From assembly GCA_026636295.1 (NCBI GenBank), contig CP089453.1, positions 124,001-188,000 of the forward strand: a stretch of 64,000 bases of DNA, read 5' to 3'. The position numbers and the translations under genes were made by a program. The notes beneath the pieces were generated by a model that saw only the letters and a list, made by a program, of their open reading frames with translations, had not been told where the DNA came from and did no database searches. The DNA is from Medakamo hakoo. Lineage: Eukaryota; Chlorophyta; Trebouxiophyceae; Coccomyxaceae. This document shows, one piece after another, positions 52,364 through 62,659 of the stretch. Position 1 is the first letter of the stretch; the number at the start of each line of letters is the position of its first letter.

Positions 52364-53617
52364 ATGGTCGCCAACGGCACGCGCCCGCGCATTCTCGTCA
52401 CCAACGACGACGGCATTGACGCGCCCGGCTTGCGGGAGCTGGTCCTGGCCCTGGAGCCCCTGGGCGAAGTGTTTGTGTGCTGCCCGAGCGGTGAGTGTGC
52501 TGGGAGAGCGCAGGGGACGACAAACCAACTCGCGCAGTGAGAGTGCCCGCGCGCACCACCCCGGGCCACTCACTCTCCCAACCCTCTGCCCATCCCTCAC
52601 GCCCGCCCTCACCCCTCCGCCCTCCGCCTTCCGCCTCCCCTCTCACTACTAGACGAACGCTCGGCCATGTCGCACGCGCTGACCCTGCGTAAGCATTTTG
52701 CTGTGACCACCCGCCCTTCCGGCGCCGTGCCCGGCGCGGCCCACGCCGTCGCCGTCGACGGCACGCCGGCGGACACGGTCATGGTGGCACTGGCCTCGCC
52801 CGTCTTTTTCGACCCGCCGCCCGCCGTGGCGGCGGCCGCGGCAGCTGAGGCGGGCACCCCACCCCCACCCTGTCCCTTTGCCGTCGTCGTCTCTGGCATC
52901 AACCGGGGTGACAACGCGGGCCACCACGTCATTTACAGTGGCACGGTGGGCGCGGCGCGGGAGGCAGCGATGAATGGCGTCCCTGCTGTCGCGGTCTCCC
53001 TGGCCGACCTCGGCGCCGAAGAAGCGGAGTTTTACCGGCCGGCCGCCAAGGGAACGGCCGCCATTGTGAACGCGCTCCTCAACGAAGAAGGCGGGGCGCT
53101 GGCCACCGCCCTGACCGGCGGCGTCGTCAACCTCAACTTCCCGCGCCCGGGCGGGCGGGCGGGCATCGGCCCGGGCGTCGTCGTCCCATCCTCCGCCGAA
53201 GCCACGCCCGCCGGCAGCGACGACGGCAGCGGCGACGGGTCGGGCCTGAACTGGCGCGGTTTCCAACTGGCCCGCCAGGGCGGCCAGGCCGCGCGCCCCG
53301 GGTTCATCGAGAAGTTTGAGCAGACGGAGGGCGGCGGTGACACGGCGAGCGCGGCGCCCGACGGCACGGCCACCCGCTACTTCAAAAACGTGGGCGGCGG
53401 CATGCGGTGGGACGCGTCGCCCGGGACGGACACGGCGGCTTTAGCGGCCGGGTGGGCGTCCGTCACGGCGCTGGGCCTGCGCCAGGACGTGCGCGTCCCC
53501 GTCGGCGCCAAGGACGACGGGGAGGGGCGGGCGTGGGATGGCGGCGCCGCTGACGCGATCGTCAAAGTCGTGCGGGCGGCGGGGGCCAAACTGGGCGTGG
53601 AGGTGGGTGGGGTCTGA
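52364..53617 (+). CDS. SurE-family 5'-nucleotidase/phosphatase
   Basis: SurE proteins are metal-dependent phosphatases acting on nucleoside monophosphates; they occur in bacteria, archaea, plants and algae. Exons 52364-52490 and 52653-53617 give 363 residues. The metal-binding TNDDGIDAPGL is at residues 13-23. The intron interrupts the PSDERSAMSHALTL motif, restored on splicing. SGINRGDNAGHHVIYSGTVGAAREA is the second signature and is intact. Insertions rich in Gly/Asp/Ala occur near residues 110 and 245. No transit peptide is obvious, so a cytosolic location is likely. A TGTAA lies 15 nt past the stop. Confidence 0.9.
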
Positions 53618-53632
53618 CGGAATGCGGGCGCG

Positions 53633-53637
53633 TGTAA
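53633..53637 (+). promoter_or_regulatory. Putative poly(A) signal TGTAA (SurE gene)
   Basis: TGTAA starts 16 nt after the SurE stop codon, a typical distance for a chlorophyte poly(A) signal. Confidence 0.55.
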
Positions 53638-53790
53638 GGGAGCCTATTCTTTCACGCCCTTGGGCGTGTTCTCAAGAGGGTGGAGGGATGGACAGACTGC
53701 AGGGGTAGCACGGTCGAGAGACCTGCCCCACGCCTCCACACACCACCGAAGGGAAAGCAGTCCGCTTCCTCTTCCAAAAACAGTGCCGCC

Positions 53791-54981
53791 ATGGTCTTGA
53801 AGTACGTTTTTTCCCCCTGTCAAATCACGCTCCTGTGTCCAGGGAGCTGAAAGATGCCGGATTTGGGCGCGGAGCGCGGGTGCGGCGGCCGTGCCGGGCG
53901 GGCCCAAAGTGCAGGCGGACCGCGCCGCCGCCGATTGAAAGCCTTCCCCGCGCCGGCACGGAGGCCGTTCCCACCCCGCTCGCCTCACCTTTCCGCCCGC
54001 GTACCACGCGCACGCGTCCCGGACACCGCTTGGGCCCGGTTTGGCCGGCGTTGGCCCGGCCCTCGCTCGCTCCCACGCCTCTTTCCCAACTGTGCCGGCC
54101 CCCTTCTCACGAGAAAAACTCCACCCACGCACGCCCACAGGACGACCACCTGCCGGTTCTCCGGCCTGCGGATCTACCCGGGCCGCGGCATCATCTTCAT
54201 CCGCACGGATGGACAGGTATGAGACGATTTGGAGGGGTGGGCGGTCCCGCGGCGTCGAAAAAAAGTCGCCGGCCCGATCGCCTCGCGCGCCCGGCCGCCG
54301 CCTCGCGCAGGCTGCGGCTTCTCGCCCCCCGCCCCGCCGCCGTCGCCCCCCTTGAAGGGGCGCTGGTTCCGGGCTCAGACCGTGCCCGGGGCTTTGTGCT
54401 TCAACTTCAAGGCGGCGGCGGAGGGGAACAAGCGCTCCCACGGCCCTGGCGGCGGCCGGACGCAGACAAGGAGGGGCGCCCCACTGCCCCACCCCCCCGC
54501 CACTCCACCCCACCACCCACCCCCCCTCCCGCTCCCCTCCCACTCTCTCTCTCTCACTCCCTCCGCGCCTCCCCACCCACCAACCTCCACCCCTCCACCA
54601 CAGCAATTCCTGTTCATCAACCGCAAGGCCAAGTCCCTGGCCCTGCAGCGCAAGCGCGCCGCCAAGATCGCGTGGACGGCCACCTACCGCAAAGCGCACA
54701 AGAAAGACCAGGAGGCGGGCGTCGCGCGCAAGAAGCGCCGCACGGCGTCCCGCGCCGTCGTCCGCCCGATCGCTGGCGTGACGGTCGAGCAGCTGCAGAA
54801 GCGCCGGTCCGAGAAGCCGGAGGCCCGCAAGGCCGCCCGGGAGACGGCGGTGCGCGAGGTGAAGGAGAAGGCGAAGGCCGCGCGCGCCGAGCGCAAGGCG
54901 GCCGCCGCGGCGGCGGGCAAGGGCGCCAAGGCGGCCAAGCCGGCCGCCGCGCCCAAGCCGGTCGCCCGCGGCAAGCGCTGA
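53791..54981 (+). CDS. RPL24: Cytosolic 60S ribosomal protein eL24
   Basis: Exons 53791-53801, 54141-54216 and 54604-54981 give 154 residues, the family size. The first exon encodes only MVLK in part; splicing gives MVLKTTTCRFSGLRIYPGRG, the eukaryotic eL24 start, with the metal-binding region reduced to one visible cysteine. IAWTATYRKAHKKDQ and the basic Ala/Lys tail are typical. A tiny first exon behind an upstream promoter is common for ribosomal protein genes. The two introns (339 and 387 bp) are long for this genome. A putative TGTAA signal is at 55115. Confidence 0.93.
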
Positions 54982-55114
54982 TCGTTCTGTCCTGAGGGGG
55001 GTGGTGGTGGGCCGGTGCTGCACCGGCCTGCCCGTGCCTCCCTGCCTGTGTTGTTCCCCCCCTTGCAAAAGTGGACGGGTGGGGAGAGAGACGTGCGTGC
55101 GGGGGGTGGGCGTC

Positions 55115-55119
55115 TGTAA
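55115..55119 (+). promoter_or_regulatory. Putative poly(A) signal TGTAA (RPL24)
   Basis: TGTAA lies 134 nt after the RPL24 stop codon and about 130 nt before the convergent RUS gene's stop. Confidence 0.5.
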
Positions 55120-55246
55120 GCGGCCCCGCTCCAGGCGCGTGTCTTTCTTCTCTCTTCTTTTTTATTTCTCGGTCAAATTCCTAACGGGGACACTAGTTAC
55201 CACCGCGGTCGTCGCTGGGAGGGGGGGGGGGGTCTCTCTTCTTCTC

Positions 55247-56707
55247 TCACACCACCACCACCACTCGCCCGCCGCCGCCGCCTAACGAGACTCTATCCGT
55301 GTCCCACCCAGCTGCCTGAAGTGCGGGGACGAGGGCTTCCGCCGCCGCGACGGCGTCGGCGGGGGGCAGGCCCGCCACCACACCCGCCGCGTGCGCGAGC
55401 GCGCGCAGTTCGTCCGCGGGCGTGGCCTCCGAGGACACCGCGACGACGGTGCGACCGCCTCCGTCAGCCAGCCAGTACCGACCACGGGCGTCGGCGGTCG
55501 CGCCGCCTCGCCCGGCCAAGGCGCCCGCGGGCGTCGTGCGTGCTGCGGCCGCCACTTCGGCTAAAGGCACGCCCAGCCGCACGCGCGCGGCTGGAGGCGC
55601 GGGCACGCCCGCCGCCCTCCTCACAACCGCCAGCCCAGCTGCCAACGGTGGCGGCAGCAGGGGTTCGGCCGCGTTGGCGGCGTCAGGCGACAGGGCCAGC
55701 ACCCGCCCGCCCCCCTTCCTCGTCGCCCTCCACGCGTCCAGCCACGCGCTGACGACCACGGCCGCGCGCGCGCGGTTCAGCGACGTCAGGCGGAGCGATC
55801 GCACGGCGCGGACGTTGGCGTACAGGTGCAGCGCCGTCAGCGCCACCCAGACGGCCGCCGCGGCCCGTGGCGCGGTCACCGCGCCCCGGGCCAGGCCCAG
55901 GCCCAGGACCATGCCCGCCAGCGTGACCGCGGCCTCCTGCGTGCCCTCCTTCGCCGCGACGTCGGCCGCGTTGCCGCCGCCGGCGCCGGCGCCGGCGCCG
56001 CCGCCGCCGCGGGAGAAGTGGTAGGTCAGGGCGGCGCGTGTGGCCCCGCCCGCCACGCCGCACAGGGACCGGGCGACGCCAGCTGCGCACACCAGCGGGA
56101 AAAACCAGGACGGCGGCGCCGCGCCCGCGACCAAGTCCAGGGCCAGAGCCGTGGACGCCAACGCGTCCGCCGCCAGCCTCCACTGTTTGGCGTACGCGTC
56201 CAGGCTTGCCACAGACGCCAGGGCCGCGCCCGCGGCCATGGACGCCAAGTCCCTCCAAAAAAAGGTGGTGATGGCGGAGAGCGGCGTTTGGGCCGGCGGC
56301 GGCGGCGGCACCGCGGCCCGTCCGAAGGGCCACGGCCACGGCCGCCAGGCCCGCCCTGGCGCGCTCGTTTCCCTTCCTAAGCCTAAGCCAGCTAAAACCG
56401 CCGCCGACGAGGGAACTCCACGCACGTACGAACACAGGCCTTGGACAGAGTCCCAAAACTGGAAGGCGGCGTAGTCGGGCGTCACGGAAGCAGGGTAGCC
56501 GACGGGCAGGAGCGCGGCCCGGGCCGCGCGAGACAGGGAGAGGCGGGTGGCGGGCGAGGCCGCGGCGTCCGACAGGGGCCCGCCGCCGCCGTACTGGCGG
56601 ATCACTCGGCCGTCTGGGCCGACGTCCCAGGCAACCAGCGATGCTGCGCCCTCGCTGGGAGTGGTGGACGGGCCGCCGGCGGGGCGGCGGCGGCGGGCGG
56701 GCGCCAT
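55247..56707 (-). CDS. ROOT UVB SENSITIVE (RUS/DUF647) family protein
   Basis: Single exon, 486 residues. The DUF647 core is clear: LPVGYPASVTPDYAAFQFWD, LCSYVRGV, FFWRDLASMAAG, KQWRLAADAL, then RAALTYHFSRGG and DVAAKEGTQEA. RUS proteins are integral or plastid/ER-associated membrane proteins linked in plants to UV-B sensing, vitamin B6 and auxin transport; the molecular function is unresolved. About 30 extra residues, Trp/Pro-rich (near bases 56350-56290), interrupt the domain compared with plant members; an unspliced intron there is possible but not needed for frame. Its start lies 105 bp from that of RHL1, on the opposite strand. Confidence 0.87.
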   Translation of the reverse strand: MAPARRRRPAGGPSTTPSEGAASLVAWDVGPDGRVIRQYGGGGPLSDAAASPATRLSLSRAARAALLPVGYPASVTPDYAAFQFWDSVQGLCSYVRGVPSSAAVLAGLGLGRETSAPGRAWRPWPWPFGRAAVPPPPPAQTPLSAITTFFWRDLASMAAGAALASVASLDAYAKQWRLAADALASTALALDLVAGAAPPSWFFPLVCAAGVARSLCGVAGGATRAALTYHFSRGGGGAGAGAGGGNAADVAAKEGTQEAAVTLAGMVLGLGLARGAVTAPRAAAAVWVALTALHLYANVRAVRSLRLTSLNRARAAVVVSAWLDAWRATRKGGGRVLALSPDAANAAEPLLPPPLAAGLAVVRRAAGVPAPPAARVRLGVPLAEVAAAARTTPAGALAGRGGATADARGRYWLADGGGRTVVAVSSEATPADELRALAHAAGVVAGLPPADAVAAAEALVPALQAAGWDTDRVSLGGGGGRVVVVV

Positions 56708-56812
56708 GTTTTTGTTTGTATGAAGAGCGATGCAAAGAAAAAAACGCTCTCGCTTGATCTTCATTCTTTCGTTTTGTTTGTTTCTCGTGCGGAACCTTGG
56801 CTGGTGACACCA
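56708..56812. promoter_or_regulatory. 105-bp bidirectional promoter, RUS / RHL1
   Basis: Divergent start codons are 105 bp apart. The interval is AT-richer than its surroundings (56712-56790), as expected for a core promoter in this genome. Confidence 0.6.
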
Positions 56813-58502
56813 ATGGCCGACGCCGCTTTCGACTCTGGCGTCCTGTCCAAGACGCGGCGTGCCGCCTTGCGCACGCTGCCGCCCAGCAAGCGTGAGTTTT
56901 GGTTGCCAAGGCTATTGCATCAGTCTCCCGCGCGGATGCCTTTTGCTTTCTTTTTCTCCTCACGCCCGCCCTACCTACACACCAAACAGTCCTGCTCGGC
57001 GCGGACGGCAAGGACGTGATCAAGAAGAGCACCGTGCGGAAAGGCCGGTGAGTTGAAGGGTGGTGTCTTTTTGGTGTTTTTTTGGGCGTGGGCGCGCGTG
57101 CTTTCTCTCTCTCTCTCTCTCCTCTCTCTGCGCGCTTGTCCCTCACCCCTTTCTCCACCTCCTCCACCCTACCAGCTACCTCCTAAACATTTGTGCCCAC
57201 ATCCAGCCCACGGCCGCCGGTAAAATGGGTTCCTTAGCGGCTCTAGACACCGCCCACCCCATCCTGTACATCGACTTTCCTTGTGGTGGGCGGTTGAAGT
57301 TGACGGGCGACTTAGTCTTCCCAAAGGCGAAATACCTTGTCTTGCGGGCGGGCGGGTCCGGCGCGGGCGGCGGCGTGCTCGTGGAAGACGTCCTGGACTG
57401 CATGGTCACCTTCACGCGCGCGGCCTGGGTGGGCAAGGCCGAAGATAACCCCAAAGAGGACGAACTGCCCATGCCGCCCGGGGTTTTAGCCGGCGGTGGG
57501 GAGAAGGTGGATTGGTGGGGCGCAGCTAAAGGCGGCCGTGGCGGCGGCGGCGGCGGCGGATCCACGGGCCCGTCGGCCCCGCCCACCCGGGCGGGCAGCG
57601 AAGACCCGGACGCGGGTGGTGCGGGCCCGCTGTCCCAGCGCCCACAACGCCGGGCGGCGGCCGTGCGGAAAGGGAGTTATGCGGAGGACGCGCTGGGGCT
57701 GCTGGACGGGGCCGAGGACGACGACGGCGGCGGCGACAGTGACGGCGGTGGTGCCGGCCGCCCGCCCGCGCGTCGGCGGCGGGCTGGGTCGGAAGAAGCC
57801 GCCACGCTCAAGCTGCCCCGGGCGGCGGGCGCGGCCGGCGTCCTGCCGGCCAAACCCGCCGGCAGTGGCGGGAGCGGGGGGCGGGGCCGCGGGCGCGGCC
57901 GTGGCACGGCTGCCGGCGGCCGCGGCGGCGGCGGCAGCAGCGCCGGCCGGGGCACCACGCTGAGCTCCGGGCCCGCCACCACGACCGCGACCACGTCCGG
58001 CGGCGTGCGGGAGGCGACGCCGTCCGCGGCGGCGGGCGGCGGCAGCACGCCTGCCGCGGAGAGCGAAGGCGGGGAAACGCCGGGCCTGCCCACGCAGACG
58101 CAGGCGACCAAGAAACGGCCGGCGGCCAAAGCTGCCAAAGCTCCAGCCGCCAAGAAGAAAGCGGCGGCCCAACCGAAGAAAAAGGCCAAGGCGTCGGCCT
58201 GGTCCGGGCCGGAGAGCGAGAGCGACGAGGAGGAGGGCGGGGGCGAGGCCGAGGCGAGTGAGTGGGGCGGCACGACCACGGAAGACAGCGGCGGCGGCGG
58301 TGGTGGCCGTGGTGCCGGCACCACCGCCCGCCGCCCGGCCCGCGCTGCCGCCGCCCGCGCGCGCTCCGCCGCCGCCGCCGCGGCCGCCAGCGACGGCGAC
58401 AGTGAAGAGGAAGAAGAGGAGGTGGAGGATGAGAGCGGCAACGCGTCGTCGTCCTCCAATGGCGGCGACGACGACGACGACGACAGCGACTTTAGCGGGT
58501 GA
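56813..58502 (+). CDS. RHL1: RHL1-like DNA-binding subunit of the topoisomerase VI complex
   Basis: In plants RHL1 binds topoisomerase VI and is needed for high-level endoreduplication. Exons 56813-56891, 56990-57047 and 57176-58502 give 487 residues. The conserved domain (about residues 27-150) reads VIKKSTVRKGRYLLNI, then DTAHPILYIDFPCGGRLKLTG, FPKAKYLVL and AAWVGKAEDNPKEDELPMP, which follows Arabidopsis RHL1 as I recall it. The rest is low complexity: Gly/Arg and Ala/Lys-rich DNA-binding-type stretches (KKRPAAKAAKAPAAKKK) ending in acidic Ser/Glu/Asp runs. Both introns split codons and restore the domain. It diverges from RUS and converges on CTU1. Confidence 0.85.
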
Positions 58503-58587
58503 AGGGGAAGGGCGGGTGTGTCTGTATCTCTGCTACACTACAATGCGTTCATTTTCCTGCACGGCTCCCCGTCCTTGTCCCCTCTCC

Positions 58588-59156
58588 TCATTCCTCGTAC
58601 GCGATGGCCACACCACCACCCGCCCGCCGCTCCCGCCTCGCATTCAGCTGGGCCAGCAGCTCGCACGCTTTGCAGACGGGTTGGGACGTCATGTAGCCAC
58701 AGCGCGCGCACGCACGCGGTTGGGTGGGTTCAAGAGCGGCGGGCGCCCGGGCTTTCCGCCCGCCACCGCCGCACTGCTTCCGTCCGCCATCCTCCACACC
58801 ACCCTCACCACCACCACCACCGCCGCGCGGCACGAGCGTCTCCGCCGCCCGGACCAGGCCCGCAATGGCCGACGGCCGCACCGCTTCAAAGGCTTTGACA
58901 GCGTCCCGTGTTGCGCCCCGCGCCGCGAAAGGCGAGTAAATGCATTCCGTTGAAAAATAGTCGAGGTTTTTGAAGTGGGCGTAGAGCACGATTTCCTTCT
59001 CATACGTTCTCGCCAATGGTTTGACGCGCGGCAAGGGCCCACCTTCACCCGTGACGGGTGAGGCGGTACGGCCCAAGCGCGGGGCGTCGCCGCGTACCAG
59101 GTTGAGCAGGACGGTTTCCGCGATGTCGTCGGCGTTGTGGCCTGGTAAGTCGGGGC

Positions 59157-59218
<62 letters not shown>

Positions 59219-59924
59219 AAAAAAGTGAGGCAGTGGTTGCGCGACGGATGGATGGATGGATGGAAACGAGGACGCGGATCCCTCCCACACCAACTCACCC
59301 GTCGCGACCTTGTCCGCCTTGAGCAACGCCGCTCCCCTGTCCAGGGCCTGGCGTCTAAACACGCCACAGAACGTGCAGTTGCCGCGGTGGCCGATCTCTT
59401 TGACGATGCCATCCATCGTCCACCCATCGTACAGGTCGGAATACGACAGGATCGTCAGGGGCACGCCATACGTTTCTTCGTTGCGTTTGACGGTCGCCAA
59501 GGAATCGTCCCTGTACCCGGCAATGCCTTCGTCGATGGACAGCAGGCGCAAGTCCAAGCCGTAGCCGTGGCGGGCGTTGAGCAGCGTCATCAGGTGGGCG
59601 AGGACGGTCGAGTCTTTGCCTCCCGACGCGGCGACGGCGACGACTTCTCCTGGCGAGAAGAGTTTGCCTTCGACGATGGTGGTGTGGACCTCGTCTTCTA
59701 GGGCGGCGTAAAAGCAGGGCTTGCAAAGCTGTGTGGGCGTTGGACGGATGGGCGGGACGTGAGATGGGGGGAGCCGGGTCGAGAGGGGGAGGCCGGTCGC
59801 TAGCCGCCGCCGTCGCTGGCCCGTGTTCGTGCTGCCGGCCACACGAAAAACGCACAGCATCATGGTTGCGTGGGCGGCGTAGCACAGCGGGCGTGCCGCA
59901 CGCGTCGCAAGGCCGCGCTGGCAT
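58588..59924 (-). CDS. CTU1: Cytoplasmic tRNA 2-thiolation protein CTU1 (NCS6/ROL5)
   Basis: CTU1 with CTU2 adds the 2-thio group to wobble uridine of Lys, Glu and Gln tRNAs. Exons 59924-59856, 59728-59299 and 59141-58588 give 350 residues. The N-terminal zinc site is CDAC (6-9) and CKPC (25-28), joined correctly by splicing. The PP-loop SGGKDST is at 58-64, NCTFCGV carries the catalytic cysteines, and the second junction restores the [14 protein letters not shown] motif. The C-terminal zinc finger ([16 protein letters not shown]) completes the family pattern. Intron 2 contains a long TG microsatellite. Functionally it pairs with DPH3, 38 kb away, only at the level of tRNA wobble biology. Confidence 0.95.
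59160..59217. repeat. (TG)n dinucleotide microsatellite
   Basis: About 29 uninterrupted TG/GT units lie in intron 2 of CTU1. On the transcribed strand they read as CA repeats close to the acceptor, about 20 nt upstream of it. Confidence 0.95.
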
Positions 59925-60118
59925 GGTAAAGCGAGAGGGCGCCGAGTGCGCGGCCAAAAAAAAAGTCGGCTTTGCACGGTCTGGCGTTTTGGACGCGCTC
60001 TGCCCGAAGCATTGCTCTCATTAATTTGCGCGCGCGCTCTCCCACTCCACGTCCGCAAGCGCTGCAAACCCTCACACCCCACCACATTCAGAGCCTGCAA
60101 GCCCGCACCTTGACGCCC

Positions 60119-61636
60119 ATGCGTGCCACGACAGGACCGTGTGGAGTGGCGGGCGGCGGCGCCCGCCTGGCGCGGGGCCGGGCGGTCGCGGCGCGGCGCT
60201 GTGCCACGCCCCGCCCTGCTGCCACCCCCCCCGCCGCTGCACCTGCGCCCAAACCCGTCGCGCCCGGCTCCTCCTACCCCGCCGGCTCCTTCTGCTCCAC
60301 CTGCGGCTTGTGCGACACGCCCCTCATCTCTCAAGTCAAGGGCGCCTGCTCCTTCCTGGGCGAGGGCATGTCCAAACTCGACGCCCTCGAGCCCGCCCTG
60401 CACGGCCGGCCCCGCTCCCTCGACCCGGCCTCCCCCGAGGTCCAGTTTGGCGTCATCCAGGACCATTTTTACGCGCGCGCCGTGCCGTCCGTCCCCGGCG
60501 CGCAGTGGACGGGCATTGTCACGGCGACGGCGTGCGCGGCGTTGGAAACGGGGCTGGTCGACGCCGTCGTGTGCGTCGCGGGCGCGGCCGACGACCCGCT
60601 CTCACCCCGGCCCATCATCGCGCGCACGCCGGCCGAGGTGCGGGCCGCGTCCGGCGTGAAACCCACGCTCAGCCCGAGCTTGGAAGTGCTGCCCGAGCTG
60701 CAAGCCTTGGCGGCGTCCGGGCGCGTGCGCAAGGCCCTGTTCATCGGCGTCGGCTGCCAGGTCCAGGCGCTGCGCTCGGTCCAGGCGCGCCTCGGGTTGG
60801 AGGACTTGTATGTCATGGGCACCAACTGCACGGACAACGGGCCCCGCGCCGGCCTGGGCGCCTTTCTCCGCGCCGCGTCCGCGTCGCCGGCCACCGCCCG
60901 GCACTACGAGTTCCACGTCGACTACCGGGTCCACATCGTCCACGCGCCCGGGTCCGGCGTGCCCACTGAGCGGGTCCCGTACTTCAGCCTGCCCGCGGCC
61001 GACCTGACCGACGTCATCTCCCCCTCCTGTTACTCGTGTTTCGACTACACCAATGGCGCGGCCGACCTGGTCGTGGGGTACATGGGCGTGCCGTACGGCG
61101 GCGACGCCACGCCAATGACGGGCTCGTGGCAGCACGTCGTCGTCCGCAACGGCCGTGGGGCCGCGCTCCTCGCGGCCTTGGGCACGCACGGCGAGAGCGC
61201 GGCTGCTGCCGGTCACACGCGCTTGGAGGTGCGGCCTGTCGAGTCGTCCGGCGACCGCACGGCCCTCGTCCGCGCGACGGTCGAAGCAGACGACGCGGCC
61301 AAGCTGGGGAGGGGGCCGGCCAAGCCCATGCCCCGCGCGATCGGCACGCTCGTCGCCAAGCTGCTCACCTGGTTCGGTCCCAGGGGCATCGAGTTCGGGC
61401 GGTACTCCGTCGACTACCACGTCCTGCGCAACGCGCTGTACGTGCGGCGCCACTGGCGGAAGGGCGGCGCGCCGCTGCCAGCTGGCGCGCGCGCGATCGT
61501 GGACCAGTACGACAAGTCCGGCTGGCTGTCGAAGCTGTTGGCGGCGGGCAAGGGGGCTGGGCCCGCCGGGCCCGTGGTCAAAGGCCGGACGGGCGCGGGC
61601 GGGACGTGGGTGGGCGGCGGGCGGCCGGAGCAGTGA
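60119..61636 (+). CDS. HCAR: 7-hydroxymethyl chlorophyll a reductase HCAR
   Basis: HCAR reduces 7-hydroxymethyl chlorophyll a to chlorophyll a with ferredoxin, using FAD and 4Fe-4S clusters. Single exon, 505 residues. After a transit peptide come the FrhB-family features: CSTCGLCDT (Cys near residues 61-67) with [59 protein letters not shown], and the cluster-binding [12 protein letters not shown]. The motif YMGVPYGGD and [11 protein letters not shown] near the end match plant HCAR. It acts directly after NOL, encoded 25 kb away. Its start is 194 bp from that of CTU1 on the opposite strand. Confidence 0.95.
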   Translation: MRATTGPCGVAGGGARLARGRAVAARRCATPRPAATPPAAAPAPKPVAPGSSYPAGSFCSTCGLCDTPLISQVKGACSFLGEGMSKLDALEPALHGRPRSLDPASPEVQFGVIQDHFYARAVPSVPGAQWTGIVTATACAALETGLVDAVVCVAGAADDPLSPRPIIARTPAEVRAASGVKPTLSPSLEVLPELQALAASGRVRKALFIGVGCQVQALRSVQARLGLEDLYVMGTNCTDNGPRAGLGAFLRAASASPATARHYEFHVDYRVHIVHAPGSGVPTERVPYFSLPAADLTDVISPSCYSCFDYTNGAADLVVGYMGVPYGGDATPMTGSWQHVVVRNGRGAALLAALGTHGESAAAAGHTRLEVRPVESSGDRTALVRATVEADDAAKLGRGPAKPMPRAIGTLVAKLLTWFGPRGIEFGRYSVDYHVLRNALYVRRHWRKGGAPLPAGARAIVDQYDKSGWLSKLLAAGKGAGPAGPVVKGRTGAGGTWVGGGRPEQ

Positions 61637-61728
61637 GGGGTGAAGAGGGGGTGCTAGGATTGAAACGCAGGAGCAAAGTCGACACGACAGGGAAAGCCGC
61701 CGAGCCTCCCCCTCTCCCCCCCCGCCTG

Positions 61729-62481
61729 TCACTCTAGGTTTGTGTGGCGGGCAGCTAGGTCGCCGCCAGCCACGCGGTCCGCCACCAAGGCCGCCACCGC
61801 GTCGCAGTAGAGCTGGAGGGCGAGTTCGTACGCCGAGCCGAGGGGCAGGACGGACGGACGGCCGGGCGGACGCCCGCCGCCCCCGCCGCGGTGGTCGTCG
61901 TCCGCCATGGTCCTCGCTGGAATGCGCACGACCAGGTCCGCGGCCACGCGCACGTCCTCGACCGGCTGCGCCGTGAGGATGAGGGTGCGCGCGCCTGCCG
62001 CCCGCGCCGTGTCGGCCAGGGCAGCGACGGTCGAAAAGAAACCCGGGCCCGCCGACGCGACCAGCAGGTCGCCTGGGCCGACGGGCGGGGTGCTCATCTC
62101 CCCGACGGCGGTCGCCGCCACGCCCGCGTGGAAGAGCCGCATGGCCAGGCCCTTCAACGCCAGGCCCTCCCGCCCCACGCCCGCGCAGACGACTCTGCGC
62201 GCCGAGGAGATGGCGTCGACGGCGGCCGCCGTGGCCGCTGGGTCGACGGCGGCGAGGGTGGAGGCCAGCTCGCGGACTGCCGTGGAGACGATGGTGTCGT
62301 AGGGTGGGGGCGGCGTTGGTGCGGCGGCAGCGGCAACGACGGCCGGCCTTGCCGTGGCCAGGCGAGGAGAGGCGTGGGAGGGTGCGGCGCAACGAGCGGG
62401 GGAGGGCACTGCTCCTCGGCTGAAGACGGGCATCGCCCACGCGCCACCTGCTCCCCTGGGCATGGCGTGTGCCTGGCGCAT
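61729..62481 (-). CDS. SIS-domain sugar-phosphate isomerase (6-phospho-3-hexuloisomerase-like)
   Basis: Single exon, 250 residues with an N-terminal stretch of about 55 residues rich in Arg, Ala and Pro that looks like a plastid transit peptide. The SIS fold is recognisable: ARRVVCAGVGREGLALKGLAMRLFHAG, GEMSTPPVGPGDLLVASAGPG and ALADTARAAGARTLILTAQP. Size and order fit HxlB-type 6-phospho-3-hexuloisomerase of the ribulose monophosphate pathway more than GlmS or KpsF. I see no hexulose-phosphate synthase in the window, so the substrate is open. A second ATG at 62463 could serve as start. It diverges from the RNase HII gene (178 bp). Confidence 0.78.
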   Translation of the reverse strand: MRQAHAMPRGAGGAWAMPVFSRGAVPSPARCAAPSHASPRLATARPAVVAAAAAPTPPPPYDTIVSTAVRELASTLAAVDPAATAAAVDAISSARRVVCAGVGREGLALKGLAMRLFHAGVAATAVGEMSTPPVGPGDLLVASAGPGFFSTVAALADTARAAGARTLILTAQPVEDVRVAADLVVRIPARTMADDDHRGGGGGRPPGRPSVLPLGSAYELALQLYCDAVAALVADRVAGGDLAARHTNLE

Positions 62482-62659
62482 GGTTCAGAGGGTCCAGCAG
62501 CCTCAACACCGGTCGGCTTGAGGCGTTGCGGGACGCGCGAGAGGCGAACTGGCAAGTGAGGGGGCGCAGTCCCGACCCCCAGACCATCAACAAAAAGCAA
62601 AAAAAAAATCGTTCGGGGCGGAGAGGGGGCTCTGCGCGTTTCAACAAACGCCCGCCCTG

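Noticed and set aside
59160-59217. TG repeat as a telomere-like or CRISPR-like array
   Set aside because: It is a simple dinucleotide microsatellite inside an intron, with no spacers or telomere units.
60602-62647. 681-codon minus-strand frame across HCAR and the SIS gene
   Set aside because: It overlaps HCAR antisense and the SIS gene in a different frame, and has no domain.
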